Shown: one piece after another, positions 44,727 through 52,564 of the stretch
How the letters are laid out: every line of letters begins with the position of its first letter
Numbering within the stretch: the first letter of the stretch is position 1
Assembly (NCBI RefSeq): GCF_022230925.1
Contig: NZ_JAKKFH010000030.1
Coordinates: 16,762 to 80,761 of the forward strand
Direction of reading: 5' to 3'
Source: Micromonospora alfalfae
GTDB taxonomy: Bacteria > Actinomycetota > Actinomycetes > Mycobacteriales > Micromonosporaceae
DNA: 64,000 nt
Notes under the pieces: generated by a model
The model's input: only the letters and a program-made list of their open reading frames with translations
What the model was told of the DNA's origin: nothing
Database searches by the model: none
Translations under genes and position numbers: made by a program

Positions 44727-46411
44727 CGCGTCGCCGTCTCCTTCCCGTCGCCCCGCTCCGCGGAGCCCGCGCCCGGTGTCGGCGCACCGTCGGACGGCCT
44801 CCGCCGGCCCAGACGCCGCAGCACCCCGGCGAGCAGTGGCTGTACGTCCCGCCGGTCGACGAACCAGACCACGGCGAGGAACACAACCCCAACCAGAACC
44901 CCGGACAGCATGCCCTGACCGAACGCCGCCGCCGTCGTCGGGGTGCCGCCGTCCGACTGGTCGAGCCAACGGCTCAGGCCCCACCCGGCGAGCCCGGCGA
45001 GCACACCGGCGAGGCCACCGGCCGCTGCGGCCCGTGCCGCTCCGGCGAGGGCGGGACGGCCGGCGCTGCGCAGCACCGCCAGGAGCAGCAGGGCGCCGAG
45101 CACCAGCATCCCCACCGAGTTCGCGGACGTCACAGCGAGCACCCGGTCCCGCAGTGGCAGCACCGCGCCGAGCAGCAGGACGACGGCCGGCACCACCAGG
45201 AAGCCGACCGCCGTGGCCAGCGTCGCCGCCCGGGTCTCGCCCCTGGCGTAGAGCGCCCGGGTGAGCACCGCGAAGAGGCCGTAGCCGACCAGGCCGGGGG
45301 CGTACCCGATGATCGCGGCGGCGGCGGTCGACGCGGTGTCCGACGGGAAGAAGAAGTGCCCGACCGGGCCTGCGGTCCCGATCAACGCGGCCGTGCCGAG
45401 GCAACTGAACAGGAGCACACCGCGGACTGCCGGTGCCAGGGTCGTGCGGTAGGTCTGCTCGTCCCCGGCGGCCCGCGCCGCCGCCAGGGTCGGGTAGGCG
45501 GCGATGGCCAGCGGCACCGCCAGCACCGCCCACGGCAACAGGTAGACGGTCTGCGCCAGGTTGTAGACACCCGGGTTGCTCCGCGCACCGGCGGTGACCT
45601 GGTTCAGGCTGACGATCAGAGCGATCTGCTGGGTGGTGACGGTGACCGCGCCGGCCACCGCCAACCCGCCGACCCGGGCCCGCGCGTCGGTGGGGAACCC
45701 GAACCCGGGCCGCAGCCCGAGGCGCAACCGGCGGACCGGAATCAGCAACGACAGCGACAGCACCACCACGCCGAGGGTGGTGCCGCCGGAGAGCAGCAGC
45801 TCACCGCCGGGGCTGACCCCGCCGACAGTGGCGTAGCGGCCCTGCGTGACGGTGAAGCCCAGGTACACGACGATGACGGTGAGGCTGGACAGCAACGGGG
45901 CGAGCACCGGCCAGGCGAAACGGCGGTGTGCCTGGAGCACGCCGGTGAGCACGATGCCGACCCCGTACAGCGGCAGTTGCGGCGCGAAGACCCGCAGCAT
46001 CCGCACGCCGCTCTGCTGTTGGGCGGTGGTCAGGTGGTGGCCCAGCGACTCGACCACCGGGCCGGCGAGCAGCACCACGAGCAGCGCCAGCGGGACCAGC
46101 AGGGCCAGCGTCCAGGTCAGCAGCGCACCGGTGGTCCGGGCCACGGCCGTCCGGTCGCCCGCCGCGACGGCGCCAGCGAGCAGCGGCACGACGAGGCTGG
46201 CCAGCGCTCCCCCGGCGACGATCTCGAAGATGAAGTTCGGCACCGCGTTGGCCACCACGTAGGTGCCACCGAGGTCGGTGGGCGCCAAGCTCCAGGTGAA
46301 CACTGCGGTGCGACCGAAGCCGGCGAGTCGGCTGGCCACGGTGAGGACGGCGATGAGCGCGGCTGCCCCGGCCAGCCGGCCGGCGCCGGCGAGGGGTGCC
46401 GGTCTGTTCAC
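44723..46411 (-). CDS. murJ: MurJ/MviN-family lipid II flippase-like protein
   Basis: 562 residues with about 14 membrane helices, starting ATG 46411. The N-terminal region has LTVASRLAGFGRTAVFTWSL and VANAVPNFIFEIVAGGALAS, equivalents of the MurJ motifs around TM1-2 including the conserved Arg. There is no C-terminal pseudokinase domain such as in mycobacterial MviN, so this may be a second flippase serving another undecaprenyl-linked polymer. It is coupled downstream to the glycosyltransferase and follows the MraY-like gene by one base. Confidence 0.82.
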   Translation of the reverse strand: MNRPAPLAGAGRLAGAAALIAVLTVASRLAGFGRTAVFTWSLAPTDLGGTYVVANAVPNFIFEIVAGGALASLVVPLLAGAVAAGDRTAVARTTGALLTWTLALLVPLALLVVLLAGPVVESLGHHLTTAQQQSGVRMLRVFAPQLPLYGVGIVLTGVLQAHRRFAWPVLAPLLSSLTVIVVYLGFTVTQGRYATVGGVSPGGELLLSGGTTLGVVVLSLSLLIPVRRLRLGLRPGFGFPTDARARVGGLAVAGAVTVTTQQIALIVSLNQVTAGARSNPGVYNLAQTVYLLPWAVLAVPLAIAAYPTLAAARAAGDEQTYRTTLAPAVRGVLLFSCLGTAALIGTAGPVGHFFFPSDTASTAAAAIIGYAPGLVGYGLFAVLTRALYARGETRAATLATAVGFLVVPAVVLLLGAVLPLRDRVLAVTSANSVGMLVLGALLLLAVLRSAGRPALAGAARAAAAGGLAGVLAGLAGWGLSRWLDQSDGGTPTTAAAFGQGMLSGVLVGVVFLAVVWFVDRRDVQPLLAGVLRRLGRRRPSDGAPTPGAGSAERGDGKETATR

Positions 46412-46412
46412 G

Positions 46413-47279
46413 TCAGTCGGCGCGTCGGCCCAGTGCGTCGAGTTCGCGTAGCCCCGGGGTCCGCTGGATCACCGCGGTGAAGCTGACCTTCTCGCTGGCG
46501 GCGGTGAGCCCGGCCAGGACGGCGAGCAGACCGGCCCGGCCGAGTGGGCCGGTACGGGCGGCGAGCGCGACGCCGAGGACCGCACCGAGCGCGTTCGCGC
46601 CACTGTCGCCGAGCATCACGTCCTCGGCCAGGTCGTCGCGGAGCAGGCCGGCGGCGGCGCCGGCCGCGCCCGCGGCGATCCCGCCCTGCGGGCCGCCGGT
46701 CAGCGGCGCGGCGAGCAGCAGCCCGGATTTGAGGGCGCGGCCCGGCCGCAGGTCGAGCAGGTTGAGCAGGTTGGCCGTGCCGGCGATCACGCCGGCGCCG
46801 AGCAGCACGTCGACACCCCGGCCGAACGCACCGTGCCGCTGCCGGCGCGGGTGCGCGGCGACCCGGGAGTCGGCGGCGAGCAGCGCGGCGGCGCCCAGCC
46901 CGGCGGCGCCCACCCCGACGACCTTGACCAGACCGGCGGTGACCCGCCCCTCGCGCAGCGCGGCGAGGTGCCCGGCGAAGCCCTTGGCAGTCTTCTGCTC
47001 CGGCCGCGCGCCGACCACGTCGTCGTACAGGCCGACGCCGCCCGCGCCGAGACCGGCGACCACTGCGGCCCCACCGGCGGCACCGCCGGTGGCACCGAAC
47101 GCACCGGCGGCGGCAGCGCCGGCGGCGAGCGCCGGCCCGGCGGCCAGGCTCACCGTGCGGCCACGGAAGTTGGTGCGCTCCAGCGCGGGGCCGGCCGGCG
47201 AGGTGCGCGCCTCACGCAGCGCGTAGCGTGCCGCCGCGGCGCCCGCGCCGGCGATCAGCAGGCGGCCCAGGGTGCTCAC
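46413..47279 (-). CDS. MraY/WecA-like phosphoglycosyltransferase, divergent
   Basis: 288 residues, GTG 47279. Several hydrophobic segments, with YDDVVGA (catalytic DD-like), NLLNLLDLRPGRALK and MLGDSGANALGAVLG, which correspond to conserved cytoplasmic loops of polyprenyl-phosphate GlcNAc/MurNAc-1-P transferases (GT4 family of MraY). It is shorter than MraY (about 360) and very Ala/Gly-rich. Position between steB and murJ suggests it starts the same lipid-linked polymer that the flippase moves. Confidence 0.72.
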   Translation of the reverse strand: MSTLGRLLIAGAGAAAARYALREARTSPAGPALERTNFRGRTVSLAAGPALAAGAAAAGAFGATGGAAGGAAVVAGLGAGGVGLYDDVVGARPEQKTAKGFAGHLAALREGRVTAGLVKVVGVGAAGLGAAALLAADSRVAAHPRRQRHGAFGRGVDVLLGAGVIAGTANLLNLLDLRPGRALKSGLLLAAPLTGGPQGGIAAGAAGAAAGLLRDDLAEDVMLGDSGANALGAVLGVALAARTGPLGRAGLLAVLAGLTAASEKVSFTAVIQRTPGLRELDALGRRAD

Positions 47280-47346
47280 GCCGTCACCTCGCTGGCTCGG
47301 TCACGCGCCACCTGGTCGGATCCGGACACGGGGGTACGTCGTTCGC

Positions 47347-48288
47347 TCACTGGGGCAGTCTAGGCAGCAGCGACGCGGCGTTGTCGCCGACGCCGTACTG
47401 CCCGGCCTTCTTCTCGGTGAGTTGCTGCACCAGGGCGAGGGTGGTGACCACCTGGCCCTGCACGGTGTTGGCGTTGTCGACCGTGGAGATGGTCTGGGCG
47501 AGCACCGGGTCGCCGCGCACCACGCCGACCAGGTTGCCGCCGACGGAACCATTGCCGGCCACCACGATCGCCCCGGTGCGGTCGAACTGCTCGGCGATCT
47601 TGACCACCGACTCGTCCCGCTTGTCGGAGTCCTTGTCGACGTACGGCTGACCGCTGACCACGACGACCGCCTCGGCCGAGGCGGTGACCTTGTTGCTGTC
47701 GGTGGTCAGGTAGCCGGCGTTGTTGTAGGCGGCGAGCACCGCCCGGCGGTCGGCGTCACTGACCGGCGCGACGCCCTGGGCCCGGTCCAGCAGGACGCTG
47801 GCCAGCAGCGCGCTGGAGGTCTCCACGCCGTGCCCGTTGCCCGGCAGGCCGGTGGTCTGCGCGGTCGGGCGGGCGGCGGTGACGGCCAACTCCAGCAGGT
47901 TGGAGTTGTTGTCCGGGTTGATGAACTTGTCCTGGAGGTCGACCTGGCCGGTGATGGTCGCCCCGGCCTGCTGGAGCTTCTTGAGCACGCTCTCGGTGTG
48001 GTCGCGCCCGTTGGGCAGGCTGACAACCACGACCCGACGCGCGGTGAGGGTGCCGGGAAGGAGGATCTGGGAGGTCTCCTCGGCGAACTCCTCTTCCAGC
48101 GCGAGTTGCTTCTCCATGTTGCTGACCGTCTGACGCCACTGCTGGTTGTCCTTGCGTAGCCCGGTGACCTGCTCCTTGAGCGAGTCGGCGACCGGGCCGT
48201 TGAGGGCGGCTGTGCCGACCACCAGGCCGATCGCCAGAGCCAGGAAGACCGCGGTGAGGGACACCACGTGGTAGCGGAAGTTGATCAC
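47347..48288 (-). CDS. steB: SteB/MctB-type membrane-anchored coiled-coil protein
   Basis: 313 residues from GTG 48288. VINFRYHVVSLTAVFLALAI starts a single membrane helix, then a coiled coil (EQVTGLRKDNQQWRQTVSNM) and an extracytoplasmic alpha/beta domain. The family is annotated as copper transporter MctB in mycobacteria, while in corynebacteria SteB acts with SteA at the septum. Adjacency to steA favours the division role. Confidence 0.85.
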   Translation of the reverse strand: MINFRYHVVSLTAVFLALAIGLVVGTAALNGPVADSLKEQVTGLRKDNQQWRQTVSNMEKQLALEEEFAEETSQILLPGTLTARRVVVVSLPNGRDHTESVLKKLQQAGATITGQVDLQDKFINPDNNSNLLELAVTAARPTAQTTGLPGNGHGVETSSALLASVLLDRAQGVAPVSDADRRAVLAAYNNAGYLTTDSNKVTASAEAVVVVSGQPYVDKDSDKRDESVVKIAEQFDRTGAIVVAGNGSVGGNLVGVVRGDPVLAQTISTVDNANTVQGQVVTTLALVQQLTEKKAGQYGVGDNAASLLPRLPQ

Positions 48289-48315
48289 GCTTGCAGCCTC
48301 TTGATCGGTCGGGAA

Positions 48316-49503
48316 CTAGAAAAGCCGGTACAGCTGGAACACGAAATTGTCCCACCACTCGGCGACCACGCCCAGGTACGCCTTTCCGACTGTCGACACG
48401 GCCACCGCGGACGCCATCGCCGCGATCGCCGACAGCACCAGCAGCAGCAGCGACGAGCCGGAGATGCTCTGCCGGTAGAGCCGGCTCACCCCCTTGGCGT
48501 CGACAAGCTTGCCACCGACCTTCAGCCGGGTCAGGAACGTCGAGGCCATCCCGCCGCGACCCTTGTCGAGAAACTCGACGAGGGTGGCGTGGGTGCCGAC
48601 CGCCACCAGCAGCGAGGCGCCCTTCTCGTCGGCGAGCAGCATGGCCAGGTCCTCGCTGGTCGCCGCGGCCGGGAAGGTGATCGCCGGCACACCGAGGCCG
48701 TTGACCCGGGGCAGGCCGGGCGCGCGCCCGTCCGGGTACGCGTGCACGATCACCTCGGCGCCGCAGCGCAGCACGTCGTCGGTGACCGAATCCATGTCCC
48801 CGATGATCATGTCGGGGGTGTAGCCGGCCTCGACCAGGGCGTCCGCGCCGCCGTCGACGCCGATGAGCACCGGCTTGAACTCCCGGATGTACGGGCGCAG
48901 CACGTCAAGGTCGGCCTTGTAGTCGTAGCCGCGCACCACGATCAGGCAGTGCCGACCCTGCATCTGGGTCTCGATGTCCGGCACCCCGACACCGTCGAGC
49001 AGCAGGTCACGTTCCTGACGCAGGTAGTCCATCGTGTTGGCGGCGAACGCCTCCAACTGCACCGACAGACCCTCCCGGGCGTCCGCCATCGCCTTGCCGA
49101 CCGACTCGGCGTCCTGAAGGCTGCCGTGGGCCACCGGCTCGTCACCGGCGAAGACCGTGTTGCCCTCGATGCGCACCTGGTCGCCCTCGCGGATGCGCTC
49201 GAAGACGCCCTCCCCCAGGTCGTCGAGGAGCGGAATGCCGGCGGCGATCAACACCTCCGGGCCGAGGTTCGGGTAACGGCCGGAGACCGAGGGCTTGGCG
49301 TTGAGCACCGCCGCGACCCCGACGGCGACGAGCGAGTCGGCCGCCACCCGGTCCAGGTCGACGTGGTCGATGACCGCGATGTCACCGGGGCGCAGCCGAC
49401 CGACCAGGCGTTTCGTCCGGCGATCAAGGCGCGCGGTGCCGAGGACTCTGCCCGGTTCGGAGTTCCGGTTCCGGCGCAACGTGGGTAGACGCATCGTGAC
49501 CAT
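48316..49503 (-). CDS. steA: SteA-type cytokinetic ring protein
   Basis: 395 residues from ATG 49503 (ATG 49494 also possible). DIAVIDHVDLDRVAADSLVA, then a thiamin-pyrophosphokinase-like catalytic-domain fold (RPYIREFKPVLIGVDGGADA, IIGDMDSVTDDVL), and a C-terminal membrane helix (SSLLLLVLSAIAAMASAVAV). SteA and SteB form a complex that activates septal peptidoglycan hydrolysis in Corynebacterium. 27 bases separate steA and steB. Confidence 0.88.
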   Translation of the reverse strand: MVTMRLPTLRRNRNSEPGRVLGTARLDRRTKRLVGRLRPGDIAVIDHVDLDRVAADSLVAVGVAAVLNAKPSVSGRYPNLGPEVLIAAGIPLLDDLGEGVFERIREGDQVRIEGNTVFAGDEPVAHGSLQDAESVGKAMADAREGLSVQLEAFAANTMDYLRQERDLLLDGVGVPDIETQMQGRHCLIVVRGYDYKADLDVLRPYIREFKPVLIGVDGGADALVEAGYTPDMIIGDMDSVTDDVLRCGAEVIVHAYPDGRAPGLPRVNGLGVPAITFPAAATSEDLAMLLADEKGASLLVAVGTHATLVEFLDKGRGGMASTFLTRLKVGGKLVDAKGVSRLYRQSISGSSLLLLVLSAIAAMASAVAVSTVGKAYLGVVAEWWDNFVFQLYRLF

Positions 49504-49569
49504 CCTGGCATGTGAGGCAGGCTTTTCTGTCGCGACATGCCTGAGCAGGGCCGCCTACCCAGGGAAGCA

Positions 49570-49591
49570 CACACCGGCACAAGCCGGTGTG
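49570..49591 (-). terminator. hairpin between recN and steA
   Basis: CACACCGGC (49570-49578) and GCCGGTGTG (49583-49591) enclose ACAA. It lies 22 bases after the recN stop and may end or attenuate recN transcription before steA. Confidence 0.7.
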
Positions 49592-49613
49592 CTTGCGCTC
49601 ACAATACGCGGCG

Positions 49614-51377
49614 TCACAACCGCCTTTCCTTGGCGGCCACTGCCAGAAGCTCCTCGGCGTGGGCGATACCCAGATCTGAATCGGGCAAACCCGCCAGCAT
49701 GCGCGCCAACTCCCGGGCACGCTCGGTGTCCTCCACCACCCGCACCCCGCTGGTCGTCACCGCGCCGCCGGTGTCCTTCGCCACCACCAGGTGCCGGTCG
49801 GCGAACGCGGCCACCTGCGGCAGGTGCGTGACCACCAGCACCTGGTGGCTGCGGGCCAGCCGGGCCAACCGGCGGCCGATCTCCACCGCCGCCTGCCCGC
49901 CGACCCCCGCGTCGACCTCGTCGAAGACCAACGTGGGCGGGCCGCCGGAGCCGGCGAACACGACCTCGATGGCGAGCATCACCCGGGACAGCTCACCGCC
50001 GGAGGCGCCGCGCTGCAACGGCAGCGACGGCGCGCCCGGGTGGGCCAGCAACCGCAGCTCCACCTCGTCACCGCCGTCCGGAGTGACACCCACCTCGACG
50101 CCGTTCACCGCAAGCGTCGGCTCGGCACGCCCGGCCGGACGGGGCAGCACCGCCACCTCGATCCGCGCGTGCGGCATGGCCAGCCCGGCCAGCTCGACGG
50201 TGACCTGGTCGGCGAAGCGGACCGCCGCCTCCTGCCGGGAGGTGGACACCCGCCCGGCCAGGTCGGCCACCTCGACGGCGAGCCGCTGGCCCTCCCGCTC
50301 CAACTCGTCGAGCACGTCGTCGGACATGTCCAGGTCGGACAGTCGGGTGCGCGCCCGATCGGCCCAGGCGATCACCCCGTCGACGTCGTCGGCGTACTTG
50401 CGGGTCAACCCGCGCAGCGCCGCCCGCCGCTCATAGACGTGCTGCAACCGGGCCGGGTCCGCGTCCAACGTCGCCAGGTACGCCGACAGCTCCGCGGACA
50501 CGTCGGTGACCAGCGTGGCCGCCTCCTCCAGGCGGGCCGCCAGCTCACCGAGGGCCGGATCGGTGCCGGACTGCGCCTCCAGCGTCCGCCGGGCGGTGCC
50601 GAGCAGCCCCGCCGCGTCCGGGGTCTCCTCGGCGGCCTCCGCGCCACCGGCCACGCACTGCTGGGCGATCTGCGCGGCCGTCCGCAGGCCCTCGGCGTGC
50701 TCCAGCCGCTGCGCCTCGGTCTTCAGCTCGTCGTCCTCACCGGGCTGCGGATCGACCCGGGTGATCTCGTCGAGGCCCAACCGCAGCAGGTCGGCCTCCT
50801 GGTTGCGCTCGCGGGCGTTGCGTCGGCGGTCGGCCAGGTCGTCGACGACCCGACGCCACCCCGTGTACGCCTCGCGCAGCGCGTCGAGCAGCTTCTCGTG
50901 CGCGGGGCCGGCGAACCGGTCCAGTGCGGCCCGCTGCTCGGCCGGGCGCAGCAGCCGCAGCTGGTCGGACTGGCCGTGCACGGCGACCGCCTGCTCGCCG
51001 ACCTCACCGAGCATCGACACCGGCATGCTCCGGCCGCCGACGTGGGCGCGTGAGCGCCCCTCCACCGTCACCGTGCGGCTCAGCAGCACCGAGCCGTCCT
51101 CGTCGGGTTCGCCGCCGGCCTCGACGATCCGCGCGTGCACGGCGTCGGCGACCCGCCCGTGCAGCCGCAGCCGCCCCTCCACCACGGCGCGGCCGGGTTG
51201 GGCGCGGACCCGCCCGGCGTCGGCCCGGCCGCCGAAGAGCAGGCCGAGGCCGGTGACCACCATCGTCTTGCCCGCACCGGTCTCGCCGGTGATGACGTTC
51301 ATGCCGCCGGTCAACGGCAGCGTGGTGTCTTCGATGACGCCCAGTCCGGTGATGCGCAGCTCTTCCAGCACAGCCAC
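49614..51377 (-). CDS. recN: DNA repair protein RecN
   Basis: 587 residues. Walker A MNVITGETGAGKTMVVTGL (25-43), a long Ala/Leu/Glu-rich coiled-coil middle (about 150-370), and the C-terminal signature LPLQRGASGGELSRVMLAIE and Walker B PTLVFDEVDAGVGGQAAVEI. An SMC-like ATPase in double-strand-break repair. Divergent from the regulator gene at 51461; the usual tlyA-ppnK-recN order is split here by about 5 kb carrying the regulator and the subtilisin. Confidence 0.97.
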   Translation of the reverse strand: MAVLEELRITGLGVIEDTTLPLTGGMNVITGETGAGKTMVVTGLGLLFGGRADAGRVRAQPGRAVVEGRLRLHGRVADAVHARIVEAGGEPDEDGSVLLSRTVTVEGRSRAHVGGRSMPVSMLGEVGEQAVAVHGQSDQLRLLRPAEQRAALDRFAGPAHEKLLDALREAYTGWRRVVDDLADRRRNARERNQEADLLRLGLDEITRVDPQPGEDDELKTEAQRLEHAEGLRTAAQIAQQCVAGGAEAAEETPDAAGLLGTARRTLEAQSGTDPALGELAARLEEAATLVTDVSAELSAYLATLDADPARLQHVYERRAALRGLTRKYADDVDGVIAWADRARTRLSDLDMSDDVLDELEREGQRLAVEVADLAGRVSTSRQEAAVRFADQVTVELAGLAMPHARIEVAVLPRPAGRAEPTLAVNGVEVGVTPDGGDEVELRLLAHPGAPSLPLQRGASGGELSRVMLAIEVVFAGSGGPPTLVFDEVDAGVGGQAAVEIGRRLARLARSHQVLVVTHLPQVAAFADRHLVVAKDTGGAVTTSGVRVVEDTERARELARMLAGLPDSDLGIAHAEELLAVAAKERRL

Positions 51378-51419
51378 CGACAGTAGACGCGAGGCCCGAC
51401 AATTGACCAGCCGACGGGC

Positions 51420-51440
51420 CCGGGTACGGCCCGTACCCGG
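51420..51440. promoter_or_regulatory. inverted repeat upstream of the TrmB/LuxR regulator
   Basis: CCGGGTACG (51420-51428), GCC, CGTACCCGG (51432-51440): a perfect 9-bp palindrome 20 bases before the regulator start and 42 bases before recN. A dimeric autoregulatory operator is the simplest reading. Confidence 0.5.
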
Positions 51441-51460
51441 CCGACGTACAGTTCTGCCCC

Positions 51461-52480
51461 GTGTTGGACGTGATCGGCCTGACCTCGGCTGAGGAGGAGC
51501 TCTACCGCTGCCTGCTCCAGCTCACCACGGCCCGCATCGACGAGTTGGCCCGTCGCCTGCACCGACCCCATGAGCAGGTCGTCGCCCAGGTCGAGGCACT
51601 GCGCGGCAAGGGCCTCGTGCAGCGCAGCGACAACGACCCGGACGCCCCGCTGCGCCCGACCGCCCCGGACGTCGCCCTCGGCGGGACGCTGCTGCGGCGT
51701 CAGGAGGACCTGGAGTCGGCCCGCCGACTGGTCACCCAACTGGCCGAGGAGTACCGCTCCGGGCTGCGCCGACACCACGTCGACCATCTGGTCGAGGTGA
51801 TCACCGGCGCCCGGGTCCTTCGCGACCGCCTGCGCGACCTGCAGAACTCGGCGCGTACCGAGGTGCTCTGGTTCTGCCGGGCGAATCCCCTGGCCATGGC
51901 CGGCCCGGAGAACGTCGAGGAGTTCGACGCGCTGGCCCGTGGGGTGAGCTACCGGGCCATCTACGAGCGTGACCTGCTGCTGGAGCCGGGCGCGTTGGCC
52001 GACCTGGCCAAGGGGGTCGCCGCCGGGGAGCAGGCCCGCGTCCTGGACCGGCTGCCGGTCCGACTGGCCATAGTGGACGCCAGCACGGCCATCTGCCCGT
52101 TGGTGCCCGACCGCGACGGCGGCGAACCGAGCGCCGCCGTGATCGGCCGCAGCCAACTGCTCGACGCGCTGCTCGCCCTCTTCGAGAGTCACTGGCGGGT
52201 GGCCACCCGGCTGCGCCTCGACGACCCCCTCGCCGTCGCGGCCCCCGAGGCTCGACGGCCGGAGCCCGCGGAGCAGCCGGGCGACGGTTACCAGCCCGAC
52301 GCCGACGAGGCCCGGCTGCTGTCGCTGTTCGTGGCGGGCGTACCGGACAAGTCCATCGCCTCCCAGCTCGGGGTGAGCCGGCGGACAGTGCAACGGCGGA
52401 TCGCCGACCTGATGGCCGCCGCCGGCGTGGACACCCGGCCCGGGTTGGCGTTCCAGGTGGCCCGACGCGGCTGGCTCTGA
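51461..52480 (+). CDS. TrmB-like/LuxR-C-terminal transcriptional regulator
   Basis: 339 residues from GTG 51461. The N-terminal winged helix resembles TrmB (LTSAEEELYRCLLQLTTARI, ELARRLHRPHEQVVAQVEAL). A middle sensor-like domain (VEVITGARVLRDRLRDLQNS, EVLWFCRANPLAM) is followed by a LuxR-type helix-turn-helix (LLSLFVAGVPDKSIASQLGV, SRRTVQRRIADLMAAAGVDT). This architecture is typical of actinobacteria and often controls the adjacent convergent gene, here the large subtilisin. A hairpin ends the gene. Confidence 0.88.
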   Translation: MLDVIGLTSAEEELYRCLLQLTTARIDELARRLHRPHEQVVAQVEALRGKGLVQRSDNDPDAPLRPTAPDVALGGTLLRRQEDLESARRLVTQLAEEYRSGLRRHHVDHLVEVITGARVLRDRLRDLQNSARTEVLWFCRANPLAMAGPENVEEFDALARGVSYRAIYERDLLLEPGALADLAKGVAAGEQARVLDRLPVRLAIVDASTAICPLVPDRDGGEPSAAVIGRSQLLDALLALFESHWRVATRLRLDDPLAVAAPEARRPEPAEQPGDGYQPDADEARLLSLFVAGVPDKSIASQLGVSRRTVQRRIADLMAAAGVDTRPGLAFQVARRGWL

Positions 52481-52487
52481 CGCCAAA

Positions 52488-52515
52488 GGGCCCGCCGTCG
52501 ACCGACGGCGGACCC
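52488..52515. terminator. bidirectional hairpin between the regulator and the subtilisin
   Basis: GGGCCCGCCGTCG (52488-52500) pairs with CGACGGCGGACCC (52503-52515) with one G-U, in the 84-base convergent gap. It serves both genes. Confidence 0.75.
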
Positions 52516-52564
52516 TCAACCGACGAGGCGGGGCGGGACGGCCAGGCCGCCCCGCCCCACCCGA

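Noticed and set aside
43557..45533. 658-codon version of the glycosyltransferase
   Set aside because: The first 269 codons overlap murJ in another frame; ATG 44726 overlaps the murJ stop and begins a normal GT-B domain.
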